Source: an uncultured Alphaproteobacteria bacterium (lineage in GTDB: Bacteria > Pseudomonadota > Alphaproteobacteria > RF32 > CAG-239). From it: DNA of 64,000 nt. This document shows, piece by piece, positions 1-8,754 of this stretch. The DNA lies in NCBI GenBank assembly GCA_944390885.1, contig CALXRP010000001.1, positions 62,001-126,000 on the forward strand. The letters run 5' to 3'. The notes under the pieces were generated by a model. The model was given only the letters and a program-made list of their open reading frames with translations, was not told where the DNA came from and searched no databases. A program made the position numbers and the translations under genes. Numbering within the stretch: the stretch's first letter is position 1; every line of letters starts with the position of its first letter.

Positions 1-1
1 T

Positions 2-412
2 CCGCGGCTTTCTCGTTATCAAAGCAATTATTTTGCCGATAAATATTATAAATTTTACGGTGAAAGACCCCGGAGCCTGTCTTCTTTTGCCTATGATGCC
101 GTGGCTTTGGCTTCTGCTTTGTCAAAATATCAGGGTGACAATCTGAATGCCGCCATTACCAGTCCGGAAGGCTTTATGGGAATTAACGGTGCTTTTCGCT
201 TTTTTGAAGACGGAAGCAACCAGCACAGTTTGGATATTATGGAGATTAAACCGCAGGGAGATATTGTGGTTGACGCCGCTTCCAAGAAATTTGACGTTTT
301 TGATTACGGCATGTCTTATAATAACAATATTTACAATTTTTCGGAAGAAGAAACTCCGCTGATTTTCGGAAAAGATCCGGCATTGGCCCGGTCGCAGATT
401 TATGCCCGCTAG
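2..412 (+). CDS. Periplasmic binding protein-like (type 1 fold), C-terminal part
   Basis: The window opens inside this gene, so only the last 136 residues are seen. The visible part has an AYDAVALA helix, then GFMGINGAFRF and a run ending in an acidic-glycine turn, the typical C-terminal lobe of Leu/Ile/Val-type binding proteins and of the related penicillin-binding-protein activators (LpoA-like). In alphaproteobacteria such a gene often lies near cell-wall genes, and a role in envelope growth or solute binding is inferred. No signal peptide or N-terminal lobe can be judged because they lie outside the window. It ends 62 nt before the SRP RNA gene. The assignment to the fold is fairly safe, the exact function is not. 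Confidence 0.6.
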   Translation, partial: PRLSRYQSNYFADKYYKFYGERPRSLSSFAYDAVALASALSKYQGDNLNAAITSPEGFMGINGAFRFFEDGSNQHSLDIMEIKPQGDIVVDAASKKFDVFDYGMSYNNNIYNFSEEETPLIFGKDPALARSQIYAR

Positions 413-440
413 GATTTTAATATAATAACTCAGATTTTGC

Positions 441-469
441 TTGAAAAGTAATGCAAAACAGATGATATT
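441..469 (+). promoter_or_regulatory. Predicted promoter of the SRP RNA gene
   Basis: TTGAAA at 441-446 and GATATT at 464-469 are separated by 17 nt. The expected start point falls at about 475, which agrees with the first paired base of the SRP RNA. Confidence 0.5.
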
Positions 470-473
470 AAAA

Positions 474-566
474 GGCGGAGAGCGCCGGACCGGCTGCCCG
501 CCAATCTGGTCAGGTTCGAGAGGAAGCAGCCATAACGGGATTTGACGGGGTCGGTTGTTCTCCACC
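474..566 (+). ncRNA. ffs: 4.5S signal recognition particle RNA (small bacterial type)
   Basis: The apical domain is clear: GGTCAGGTTCGAGAGGAAGC at 508-527 followed by AGCCATAACGG matches the conserved GGTCAGG, tetraloop and AAGCAGCC elements that bind Ffh. The 5' arm (GGCGGAGAGCG...) pairs with the 3' arm (...GTTGTTCTCCACC), closing a hairpin of about 93 nt, and a T6 tract at 568-573 follows as terminator. It partners with Ffh to target membrane proteins. The position directly upstream of dnaX is common in alphaproteobacteria. The ends are estimated from pairing. Confidence 0.93.
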
Positions 567-579
567 CTTTTTTAAGAAA

Positions 580-2328
580 ATGACGATGGCTGAAGAAAAT
601 AAAGATCAATATGTTGTTTTAGCAAGAAAATACCGGCCGCAGAGTTTTGACGACCTGCTCGGGCAGGATGCGCTTGTGCAAACTCTTACCAATGCCATTC
701 AGAATAACCGTCTGCATCATGCTTATATGCTGACGGGAATCCGCGGCGTTGGGAAAACAACAACGGCCAGAATCATTGCCAAAGCCCTGAACTGCACAGG
801 TCCGGACGGAAAAGGCGGCCCGACGGTTCATCCCTGCGGTGTGTGCGAAAACTGCAAAGCAATTGCCGCTGACCGGCATATTGACGTTATGGAGCTAGAT
901 GCGGCTTCGCGTACCGGTGTGGATGATATTCGCGAAATTCTTGACGGTGTACGATATAAACCGACCAATGCCCGTTACAAAATATATATCATCGACGAAG
1001 TTCATATGCTCTCCAAAAACGCGTTCAATGCCTTATTGAAAACGCTGGAAGAGCCGCCGTCACATGTTAAATTTATTTTTGCCACGACTGAAATCCGCAA
1101 AGTTCCGGTTACCGTGCTTTCCCGCTGCCAGCGTTTTGATTTGCAGCGGCTGACGATTGATACGCTGTTTAATCATTTTAAGAATATTATCGGAAAAGAA
1201 GGTCTGCAGGCGGAAGATGAGGCCTTAAAAATCATTGCCAAGGCGGCTGACGGTTCCTGCCGTGACGGGTTGTCGCTGCTTGATCAGGCGATTTCTCTGA
1301 GTGCAGGCGGTATCGTTAAGACTGATATTGTTAAAAATATGATCGGCCTGGCTGACCGGAATCAGACGTTTGAACTTTTTGAGCAGCTGGCAGAAGGCAA
1401 AACCGAAGATATGCTGACGAATCTGCAGGAACAATACCGTAACGGCGCCAATCCGGTTACGATTTTGCAAGACCTTGTCAATATAACTCATATGATTGCC
1501 AAAACAAAAATTATTCCGGCAAGCTTAAACGGTTCTGATCTTTCGGAAAGCGAAAAAGAGCTTTGTACGAAACTCGGTCCGAAAATTCCGATTGCCGTGC
1601 TGTCAAAGATCTGGCAGATGTTGCTGAAAGGAATCGCAGAACTGTCTGTTGCACCGGTGCAGATTGATGCCGTGGAGATGATTTTAATCCGGATTGCCTA
1701 TGCGGCCGGTTTGCCGACACCTTATGAACTTTTAAACGACGTAAAAAAAAACTCTAGCCTAGCCTCACCGCTCATTATGTCGGAAAAAAAAAGTGCTGAC
1801 GACATCTTAAAAGCCGTCGGCAGCGGAAAAAAAATAAGCCCGGTGCAGATTGATGCTTCAAACGAGGTGCCTACTGGAGATTTTCTGACCTTTTCTTCTC
1901 CCGAACAGCTTGTCGATTATCTGGAAAATAACAAAAAGATGCTGTTGGCTTACGGCTTGAAAAATGATGTTTCCATCAGTGAATTTCGTGACGGCTATAT
2001 TAAAATGACGCTGGACAAGAAAGCGGATACCGATTTTATTATGGCTCTGCACAAAATGCTGCTTGAAGTTACCGGTAAACAGTGGAAAATCGACTCGCAG
2101 CACGGCGATTTAGGCGTTACGTTGGCGGCAAAAGAACGTGCCAAAGACGAAGAGGCTAAAAAAGATATTATGGAATATCCGCTGGTTAAGGCGATTATGG
2201 CGGAATTTAAAGGTGCCAGAATCGAAACCATGACCAGAAACATTATAGAAAACGAGCAAAACTCGTTATTAAACAGCTTTGATGACGAGCTCGGCGAAAA
2301 TGAAATTTATACCAATGATGAGGAGTAA
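580..2328 (+). CDS. dnaX: DNA polymerase III subunits tau/gamma
   Basis: Clamp-loader ATPase of the replicative polymerase, 582 aa. Visible are the Walker A GIRGVGKTTT (about residues 53-62), a four-cysteine zinc site (C72, C87, C90, C93), DEVHML Walker B, the sensor region FIFATTE and the SRC arginine-finger motif. After residue 385 comes a low-complexity linker and then a tau-specific C-terminal domain. It begins the dnaX-ybaB-recR group, with ybaB 9 nt downstream. The linker holds three adenine runs (A9 at 1743-1751, A9 at 1784-1792, A8 at 1827-1834). The first is followed by stops in both other frames, so a shorter gamma form of about 390 aa could be made by slippage. A second ATG lies 6 nt after the chosen one. 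Confidence 0.97.
   Translation: MTMAEENKDQYVVLARKYRPQSFDDLLGQDALVQTLTNAIQNNRLHHAYMLTGIRGVGKTTTARIIAKALNCTGPDGKGGPTVHPCGVCENCKAIAADRHIDVMELDAASRTGVDDIREILDGVRYKPTNARYKIYIIDEVHMLSKNAFNALLKTLEEPPSHVKFIFATTEIRKVPVTVLSRCQRFDLQRLTIDTLFNHFKNIIGKEGLQAEDEALKIIAKAADGSCRDGLSLLDQAISLSAGGIVKTDIVKNMIGLADRNQTFELFEQLAEGKTEDMLTNLQEQYRNGANPVTILQDLVNITHMIAKTKIIPASLNGSDLSESEKELCTKLGPKIPIAVLSKIWQMLLKGIAELSVAPVQIDAVEMILIRIAYAAGLPTPYELLNDVKKNSSLASPLIMSEKKSADDILKAVGSGKKISPVQIDASNEVPTGDFLTFSSPEQLVDYLENNKKMLLAYGLKNDVSISEFRDGYIKMTLDKKADTDFIMALHKMLLEVTGKQWKIDSQHGDLGVTLAAKERAKDEEAKKDIMEYPLVKAIMAEFKGARIETMTRNIIENEQNSLLNSFDDELGENEIYTNDEE
1743..1762 (+). promoter_or_regulatory. Candidate slippage site for gamma production in dnaX
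   Basis: Nine adenines (1743-1751) are followed by TAG in the -1 frame at 1755-1757 and by TAG in the +1 frame at 1760-1762, while the main frame stays open. Transcriptional slippage or ribosomal frameshifting on A-runs makes gamma from dnaX in Thermus and E. coli; here the use is inferred. Confidence 0.45.
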
Positions 2329-2337
2329 CAAAAAACA

Positions 2338-2658
2338 ATGATGAATATTCAAGGAATCATGAAACAGGCTCAGGCCATGCAGAAAAAAATGGAAGAAATG
2401 CAGGAAAAACTGGCTCAAGAGGAATGTGAAGGTTCTTCCGGCGGCGGCATGGTCAAGGTTACCCTGAACGGTAAATTCGACATGAAGAAGATTGTTATTG
2501 ACAAATCGTTGGTAAATCCGGAAGAAACGGACATATTGGAAGATTTGATTATGGCTGCTTACAACGACGCCAAAAACAAAGTTGATGCCAATATGCAAAA
2601 AGGTGTTTCCGACGTGACCGGCGGTTTGAACCTCGGTGGACTGAAACTGCCGTTCTAG
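2338..2658 (+). CDS. ybaB: YbaB/EbfC nucleoid-associated protein
   Basis: Small DNA-binding protein, 106 aa, of the YbaB/EbfC family that binds DNA as a dimer. The N-terminal helix (MKQAQAMQKKMEEMQEKL) is rich in Met, Gln and Lys as in the family, followed by the GGGMVKVTLNG strand and a C-terminal helix. The gene sits between dnaX and recR, the conserved order, and is probably cotranscribed. ATG codons at 2338 and 2341 are both possible. Confidence 0.95.
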   Translation: MMNIQGIMKQAQAMQKKMEEMQEKLAQEECEGSSGGGMVKVTLNGKFDMKKIVIDKSLVNPEETDILEDLIMAAYNDAKNKVDANMQKGVSDVTGGLNLGGLKLPF

Positions 2659-2668
2659 GAGAGTTCCG

Positions 2669-3265
2669 TTGGCCGGACAAGATATTGAAAAGTTGATAAA
2701 ACTTGTATCAAAACTGCCGTCTTTGGGTACCCGTTCCGCCCGCAGGATTGTTTTGCAGCTGCTCAAAAAGAAAGAAACGTTGTTTCTGCCGTTAATCGAA
2801 TCTATGCAGCAAGTGGCGGAAAATATCAAAACCTGCGAAATCTGCGGCAATTATGATACAACGTCGCCCTGCTCTATTTGTTCATCCCAAGTGCGGGAGA
2901 ATCATATTTTGTGCGTTGTGCAAGATGTGGCCGATTTATGGGCAATGGAGAGGGTTTCTTTTTTCAAAGGCAAATATCATGTCTTGGGCGGGATTCTCTC
3001 TGCCATCGACGGAATAACGCCCGAGGATTTGAATATTGAACCTCTGCTTAAGCGAATCGATGAAGAGGGTATTAAAGAAATCATTTTGGCACTGCCGGCA
3101 ACGGTAGACGGACAGATTACCGCAAACTACATTAACTCCCGCCTGAAAAATCGTGAAGATATTAAGGTTTCGACACTGGCGCAGGGGATTCCGATGGGTG
3201 CGGAACTTGATTATATGGATGAGGGAACTATTCAACTGGCGCTCAATGCCCGTAAACTTTTGTAA
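2669..3265 (+). CDS. recR: Recombination protein RecR
   Basis: Component of the RecFOR pathway that loads RecA at gapped DNA, 198 aa (E. coli 201). It shows the N-terminal helix-hairpin-helix region (LPSLGTRSARRI), a C4 zinc finger (CEIC...CSIC, about residues 55-70) and a Toprim domain with a short acidic motif. The start is TTG at 2669, chosen because AGGAG at 2657-2661 lies at the right distance and the protein then begins MAGQDIEKLIKL, as in homologues. Only 10 nt separate it from ybaB, so it belongs to the same transcript. Confidence 0.95.
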   Translation: MAGQDIEKLIKLVSKLPSLGTRSARRIVLQLLKKKETLFLPLIESMQQVAENIKTCEICGNYDTTSPCSICSSQVRENHILCVVQDVADLWAMERVSFFKGKYHVLGGILSAIDGITPEDLNIEPLLKRIDEEGIKEIILALPATVDGQITANYINSRLKNREDIKVSTLAQGIPMGAELDYMDEGTIQLALNARKLL

Positions 3266-3277
3266 AGGAATTTTATA

Positions 3278-3763
3278 ATGAAAAACAAATTCGGCTATTT
3301 TCTAGCTTCTTATTTCGGCATCGGTTATTTTCCTTTTGCCTCGGGTACGGCGGGATCTTTGATGACGCTTCCATTGGCTATGTTGGCAGGATATTACGGC
3401 GGGACGGCGGGAATTATCATTACGGCGCTTTTGGTTTTTGCTGTCGGCGTATGGGCAACAAACGAGGTTTTGAAGACTTCCGAAAACAAAGATCCGTCGC
3501 TGGTGGTTATTGATGAAACGGCCGGGCAATTGGTCAGCTTTTCTCTGGTCGGTAATCTGCTTTATCAGAGTTTTGACAACTGGTATTTATATATTATCGG
3601 TTTTGTTTTGTTCCGGGTTTTTGACATTATCAAAATGGGGCCGGTTAAATGGGCGGATTCCAAGCTGCATAATGCCTGGGGCGTTATGCTCGATGATGTT
3701 TTTGCCGGGATTTTTGCCGCGGTTTTGCTTTTGGGAATCGAAAAGTACTTTATGGCTTTTTAG
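3278..3763 (+). CDS. pgpA: Phosphatidylglycerophosphatase A
   Basis: Inner-membrane phosphatase that makes phosphatidylglycerol from its phosphate precursor, 161 aa. The family signature is present: GIGYFPFASGTAGSL near the N-terminus, DPSLVVIDETAGQL in the middle, and FRVFDIIKMGPVKWAD near the end, with three or four hydrophobic segments between. It follows recR by 12 nt and is probably the last gene of that operon. Confidence 0.93.
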   Translation: MKNKFGYFLASYFGIGYFPFASGTAGSLMTLPLAMLAGYYGGTAGIIITALLVFAVGVWATNEVLKTSENKDPSLVVIDETAGQLVSFSLVGNLLYQSFDNWYLYIIGFVLFRVFDIIKMGPVKWADSKLHNAWGVMLDDVFAGIFAAVLLLGIEKYFMAF

Positions 3764-3781
3764 TATTTATTTGGCTGCGGC

Positions 3782-5263
3782 TTATGATTTATCCGGGGTA
3801 AATTTTATTAATTCTTTTTGCAGAAGCTGTTCTAATTCTGCATCTCCGCAGGCTTTTGCAAAGCTGACTGCCGTTTCCAGATTTTTTTTAGCCGTTTCCG
3901 TCTGCCCCCGTTTTTGCTCGACCAAAGCAATATTGGCAAAATCGGCGGCAGCGGCATTTAATCTGTCATGTTTTTGTTCCAGCTGCAAAGATTGCATAAA
4001 CAATCCTTTGGCCCGAAGAAGTTCGCCTTTTTGTAAAAAAATGAGTCCGAGCATGCTGTAGGCATTGGCTATATGAAAATTAACCGGATTATCCTTTGCC
4101 TCCCGGGTTATTGTCCGCAGAATCTGTTCAGCTTTTTCCATATCTTCCGTTTCAAAATAAGCCGAAGCCAGTAAATACAAGCTATTTAGACGTGATGACG
4201 GATCATTTAGGGAATCGTAAAGTTTTTCTGCTTTTTTTGCCGTTTTGATCAAATCTTTATATTTTTTTTTGTGTAAAAAAACGTAGCCGACAATATCCAG
4301 ACTAAAGGCCTCTCCCCGGCTGTTTTTTTGCTTTTTATGAAGCTTGAGCGCTTTTTCGGCAATTTTATGCGCTTCACCGGCTTTTCCTTCAAGCAAGCGC
4401 AGCAATGCCGATTGATTGATAATCTCCGCTTCGGCCGTTTTTCTGCCGAGTTCCCGGTTTATGCGTTTTGCCTGATCAAAATAATTTTCGGCTTCTTCAA
4501 AACGTTTTTGCATCACCATTAACATTCCGAGATTGCCGCAGGTATCTGCCACTCCTTCCGGACAATTTATTTTCTCGTAAATTTTTTGTGCCGCCCGCAG
4601 CATGATTTCAGAAACATCCGACATTGCCGCGACACGGTAAATCGTTCCCAAAAGAATCTGTACCCGAGCAGCTTCATAAAAGGCATGTTCTTTCTCAAAA
4701 CCGGCAACCGCCGCGGCACCATATTCCGAAGCTTCCTGCAATCCGCCCCAATTTAGGGCATCTTGAGCCAGCAGATAATTTTTTACGGCATAAAGATAAC
4801 GGTTTCGGACTACGGATGATGTATTTTCCAGCAGTTTCAAACCCTTTTCTTTTTCTCCGGTTAAAAAATATAATTCGGCAAGATAAATTTTTGCTTCGGT
4901 ATCATTTGGATTTTTCTTCAAAAAAGCGGAAAACAGACTAATTGCTTTTTCCGGCGACTTGCAAGCCGATAAAACGGCGGCTTCTTTTTGCAGTCCATTT
5001 TTTTTTAACAAAGACAGCAGCGGCTTTTTCTGTCCGGAGATAAATTTTTGTAAAGCTTCTTCTCCGCCACGGCGACAAAGCGCCTGCCTGCAAATGCGAT
5101 CCGAAGCCGGACGAGCAAAAAATTTTTCACCGCTGTCTTCAGACTGTAAAAACATCAGACGGCGAAAAAAAGTCTTCTGCCACCAACCAATCAGCAGCGA
5201 TTTTCGCACCAGCAAAAATACACCGAAAAAAAATAAAATTGCCGTTAATAAAAAATATTTCAT
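3782..5263 (-). CDS. TPR-repeat protein with N-terminal membrane anchor
   Basis: A 493-aa protein starting with a hydrophobic helix (about residues 4-22, LLTAILFFFGVFLLV) and then mostly helix-turn-helix repeats of the tetratricopeptide type: AKIYLAELYFLTGEKEKG, DTCGNLGMLMVMQKRFEEA and YSMLGLIFLQKGEL are clear units, about eight to ten in all. TPR arrays bind partner proteins; no enzyme domain is seen. The ATG at 5263 is preferred over the TTG just before it. It faces pgpA and is divergent from the Lon-like gene, with 84 nt between the two starts. Function unknown. Confidence 0.75.
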   Translation of the reverse strand: MKYFLLTAILFFFGVFLLVRKSLLIGWWQKTFFRRLMFLQSEDSGEKFFARPASDRICRQALCRRGGEEALQKFISGQKKPLLSLLKKNGLQKEAAVLSACKSPEKAISLFSAFLKKNPNDTEAKIYLAELYFLTGEKEKGLKLLENTSSVVRNRYLYAVKNYLLAQDALNWGGLQEASEYGAAAVAGFEKEHAFYEAARVQILLGTIYRVAAMSDVSEIMLRAAQKIYEKINCPEGVADTCGNLGMLMVMQKRFEEAENYFDQAKRINRELGRKTAEAEIINQSALLRLLEGKAGEAHKIAEKALKLHKKQKNSRGEAFSLDIVGYVFLHKKKYKDLIKTAKKAEKLYDSLNDPSSRLNSLYLLASAYFETEDMEKAEQILRTITREAKDNPVNFHIANAYSMLGLIFLQKGELLRAKGLFMQSLQLEQKHDRLNAAAADFANIALVEQKRGQTETAKKNLETAVSFAKACGDAELEQLLQKELIKFTPDKS

Positions 5264-5347
5264 CAAATCTTTAACATTATCTTAGTCATTACGCTTATAT
5301 TATCAAGCATAGCAGTAAAAAAACAGAAGTATAGGGAAATTTTCAAA

Positions 5348-7777
5348 ATGAGCATTTCAAAATTAAAATCCGAGCAGCTTTATACCAAATGCGATCCCAA
5401 AAAATTTGACTTCAGTACCACGGCCGAACTTGCCGAGCGCCTTTCCGCCCTGGGGCAGGATCGAGCTTTAAGCGCCGTTGAAGTCGGCATAAACATTAAA
5501 TCGAAAGGTTATAATCTGTTTTGCCTGGGACCGGAAGGAACGGGAAAAACCAGTCTGGTAAAACGTGTTTTGGTGGAAGAGGCCAAAAAACGTCCAACGC
5601 CTGATGACTGGGCTTATATTTATAATTTTGAAGAACCGCATAAACCTTTGGCCATCAGTTTTCCGCCGTCAAAAGCTACCGAATTTGCCAAAGATATTGA
5701 CAAGCTTATTGAAGATTTTTCCGTTTCTTTGCCGGCAATTGTTGACAATGATGAATATAAAGCCGGGTTGAGCATTATCAAAGAAAAATACAAGCAAAAA
5801 AAAGAAGAATATGTAAAACTTTTGCAAAAAAAGGCTAAAGGAAAGAGTGTTTCCCTGCTTCATATGCCGGTCGGCCTGGTCGTTGCTCCGGTCAAAAATG
5901 GCGAGGTTTTGAGCCCGGAGGCTTTTGAAGAGCTTCCCGATGATGAAAAACAGCAGCTGATGAACGATCTTAATGCCATGCAGGAAGAGATTGAAAATAC
6001 TGCCCAGGATTTGCCGGATTATGAAGAAAAACAGCGAAAAGAAATCAATATTCTGCGTGAAAAATTTATAAAAACCGCAGTTAAGCGCCCGATTGACGTT
6101 CTGCGCCAGAAATATAAGGGACATAAACAAGCCGGAGAATTTTTGCGCAGTATTCAGAAATATATTATTGAGCATATTGAAGAATTTTTGCCTGATAAAG
6201 AAAATGCCGGCTGCGAGGAAGATGCCCTGACTTCTCTGCTCAATCGAATGAACAAACAAGAAGAAGACAAGTTTGCCAAGTTTAAAGTTAACGTTGTTGT
6301 TAAAAATGAGAAAAACTCCGGTGCGCCGATTGTTCATCTTGATCACCCGACGCAAGGCAATTTGGTCGGCCGAGTTGAACGTTTGCAGCAATACGGTGCA
6401 TTGCTCACTGACTTTACGTTGATTAAGGCCGGCGCATTACACCGTGCCAACGGCGGTTTCCTGCTGATTGACGCACGCAAGCTTCTTTTACAACCCTTTG
6501 CCTGGGATTCCCTGAAACGGGCATTAGCTTCAAAATGCATTAAAATCGAAGCTCCAAGCGATGAAACCAGCTTTACGACAATTTCCCTTGATCCGGAACC
6601 TATTCCGCTGGATGTTAAGGTTATTTTGACCGGTGATGCAGATCTTTATGATGTTTTATCGGAAAGAGACCCTGACTTCAATGATTTCTTTAAAGTTGAA
6701 GCCGACTTTGGCATGCTGATGGACAGAACGCACGACAACGAGATAGAATATGCCAAGTTAATCGGCTCTCTCTCCAAGAAAAAGAAACTGCGCTCCTTAA
6801 ACAAACAGGCTGTTGCCAAGATTATTGAATATTCATCCCGTTTGGCGGAAGATTCTGAAAAATTGACCGCCCATATTGCCTCAATCGGTGATTTGCTGAG
6901 AGAAGCCGATTATTGGGCCCGGGTTTCAAAATCCAACCAAATCGGTAAAAATCACGTTGAACAGGCAATAGAAGCTCAAATTTACAGGAGCAGCCGGATA
7001 AAAGAAGCAATGCTTGAGCAGATTGACGACGGCTCGATTTTGATGGATGTTACCGGTTCACGCGTCGGGCAGATTAACGGTCTGGTCGTATATAACTTCT
7101 CCCGCACCAGCTTCGGAAAACCGGCAAGAATCACGGCTCAGGTTCGGCTCGGCAGTGGTGATTTTGTTAATATTGAGCGCGAGGTTGAGATGAGCGGGCC
7201 GATTCATACCAAAGGCGTGCTTATTTTGCAAAGTCTGCTGGCCAACCGTTTTGCCAAAGAAACGCCGTTGTCCTTGAGTGCTTCAATCGTTTTTGAACAG
7301 TCTTATGGCGGCGTGGACGGCGACAGCGCTTCTTCAACCGAATATTATTGTCTGCTGTCGGCTATATCAGGGATTCCGATTAAGCAAAATATTGCCGTGA
7401 CCGGCTCTATCAACCAGTTTGGCGAAATTCAGCCGATTGGCGGCGTGAATGAGAAGATCGAAGGCTTTTTTGATGTTTGTAAACATCATGGGCTGACCGG
7501 CACGCAAGGCGTTATCATTCCTCGGACAAATATTAAAAATCTGATGTTGCGCGACGATATTTTAACGGCTGTCGATGAAGGAAAATTCCATATTTATGCC
7601 ATTGATACGGTTGATGACGGTATCGAGATTTTGACTGGGATGAAGGCCGGAAAACCTGACAAAAACGGCCGTTACAAAAAAGGAACTGTTAATTATGAAG
7701 TTCAGAAACGGCTGGAATATCTGTATAAAAAATATGTTCATTTTGCCAGAGAAACTCACGGCAGTATGTTCAGATAA
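5348..7777 (+). CDS. Lon-family AAA+ protease (Lon-related, AAA_32 type)
   Basis: ATP-dependent protease of 809 aa, of the Lon-related family that differs from classical LonA by an AAA domain split by a long charged insertion. Walker A is GPEGTGKTSLVK (about residues 61-72); the insert at 150-310 is rich in Lys and Glu and probably coiled. The C-terminal Lon protease domain starts near 560; the catalytic Ser lies in DGDSASST (about residue 660) and the Lys in GGVNEKIEGF (about residue 703). The Ser-Lys pair indicates an active protease. A hairpin terminator follows 2 nt after the stop codon. Substrates are unknown. Confidence 0.9.
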   Translation: MSISKLKSEQLYTKCDPKKFDFSTTAELAERLSALGQDRALSAVEVGINIKSKGYNLFCLGPEGTGKTSLVKRVLVEEAKKRPTPDDWAYIYNFEEPHKPLAISFPPSKATEFAKDIDKLIEDFSVSLPAIVDNDEYKAGLSIIKEKYKQKKEEYVKLLQKKAKGKSVSLLHMPVGLVVAPVKNGEVLSPEAFEELPDDEKQQLMNDLNAMQEEIENTAQDLPDYEEKQRKEINILREKFIKTAVKRPIDVLRQKYKGHKQAGEFLRSIQKYIIEHIEEFLPDKENAGCEEDALTSLLNRMNKQEEDKFAKFKVNVVVKNEKNSGAPIVHLDHPTQGNLVGRVERLQQYGALLTDFTLIKAGALHRANGGFLLIDARKLLLQPFAWDSLKRALASKCIKIEAPSDETSFTTISLDPEPIPLDVKVILTGDADLYDVLSERDPDFNDFFKVEADFGMLMDRTHDNEIEYAKLIGSLSKKKKLRSLNKQAVAKIIEYSSRLAEDSEKLTAHIASIGDLLREADYWARVSKSNQIGKNHVEQAIEAQIYRSSRIKEAMLEQIDDGSILMDVTGSRVGQINGLVVYNFSRTSFGKPARITAQVRLGSGDFVNIEREVEMSGPIHTKGVLILQSLLANRFAKETPLSLSASIVFEQSYGGVDGDSASSTEYYCLLSAISGIPIKQNIAVTGSINQFGEIQPIGGVNEKIEGFFDVCKHHGLTGTQGVIIPRTNIKNLMLRDDILTAVDEGKFHIYAIDTVDDGIEILTGMKAGKPDKNGRYKKGTVNYEVQKRLEYLYKKYVHFARETHGSMFR

Positions 7778-7779
7778 AC

Positions 7780-7809
7780 AAAAAATCCCGGAGAATTCCG
7801 GGATTTTTT
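7780..7809. terminator. Bidirectional intrinsic terminator
   Basis: A 13-bp perfect stem (AAAAAATCCCGGA with its complement) and a GAAT loop, with A and T tracts on both sides. It can serve the Lon-like gene and the convergent gene at 7815. Confidence 0.9.
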
Positions 7810-7814
7810 GTTAA

Positions 7815-8519
7815 TTACTTCTTCTTAAAACCTAATTTTATATCAGGTTCTCCGTTGCTTTTGATACCAATTGCCTTGACAAACAAAAGCTCTTTCAAAC
7901 TTTCTGACGGGCCAAAGGCCGTGTTTAGTTCTCCTTTATATTTTTCTAATTGCTCCGGTGTTATTTCCGTAAGAAAACAATCTTCCAAATTGTCTTTTTC
8001 CGGTTGAGGAAAGCGATATAATTTTTCAAAAAACTTAAAATAAGCTTTTTGGTTTAAAGGATTTTCAACAATCTCCTGAATGTCAAATTCGGTATTCAAT
8101 GCCCAAAGAGGAAACATTCTCGGCAACTTTTTTATACATTCATTCGGCAATTCGAAAAACGGAAAATTAACAGCCTGAGGGAAAAAATCGGTTTCAATTT
8201 CCAAAACTGTCTGACGTTCCGGGCAAGCTTCCGGAAGAGATATCAAAGCCTGATAAATTTTTATATTCGGAAATTCTGCATATTGACATAGTTCCATATC
8301 TTTTAATCGGGAAGAAAAAGAAACCCTGTTCGAATTCAGATTATAATAAATTGCTCCTCCCTGGCTACCCAAAGGCCAGCACCATTCTACGCCAATCTCT
8401 CCCGAACAATAAATCAGAAAAGGCAAAGACGCTTTTCCGCCATGTTTCAGAAAAGAACATTCTTGAAAACTATCACAACAAAATAAACGGATCATTTCCG
8501 CTGTCTGAATTAATTTCAT
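7815..8519 (-). CDS. Hypothetical protein
   Basis: A 234-aa protein I do not recognise. It has no signal peptide or membrane segment, is rich in aromatic residues and contains a cysteine cluster near the start (FCCDSFQECSFL). The C-terminus ends in a lysine-rich tail. It stands alone, convergent with the Lon-like gene across a shared terminator, with 190 nt of AT-rich sequence upstream that could hold its promoter. Its base usage resembles its neighbours. It may be a small soluble immunity- or DUF-type protein, but nothing visible decides. Confidence 0.6.
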   Translation of the reverse strand: MKLIQTAEMIRLFCCDSFQECSFLKHGGKASLPFLIYCSGEIGVEWCWPLGSQGGAIYYNLNSNRVSFSSRLKDMELCQYAEFPNIKIYQALISLPEACPERQTVLEIETDFFPQAVNFPFFELPNECIKKLPRMFPLWALNTEFDIQEIVENPLNQKAYFKFFEKLYRFPQPEKDNLEDCFLTEITPEQLEKYKGELNTAFGPSESLKELLFVKAIGIKSNGEPDIKLGFKKK

Positions 8520-8709
8520 AATTATATAAAATTTAGTTAATAATATTTAATTGAAGTGGTTTTATAATGTATTTTTGCGGGATTGTCCAGAACAAAATCT
8601 TACAAAAATTTTTTACTTCCTGATATGGAATTTTCAACCAAGAGGCTGTCTGAAGGTGTTTGATGAACATCTTCTAAACAGTTTCACCTTGAGAAGAACG
8701 CGAGATAAA

Positions 8710-8738
8710 AGAAAGGCGGGAATGAATCCCGCCTTTCT
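8710..8738 (-). terminator. Terminator of the rpsB-tsf operon
   Basis: A 12-bp stem (AGAAAGGCGGGA with its complement, 5-nt loop) followed on the minus strand by TTTTATC. It lies 17 nt past the tsf stop. Confidence 0.9.
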
Positions 8739-8754
8739 AAGCCTTTTCCAAAGA

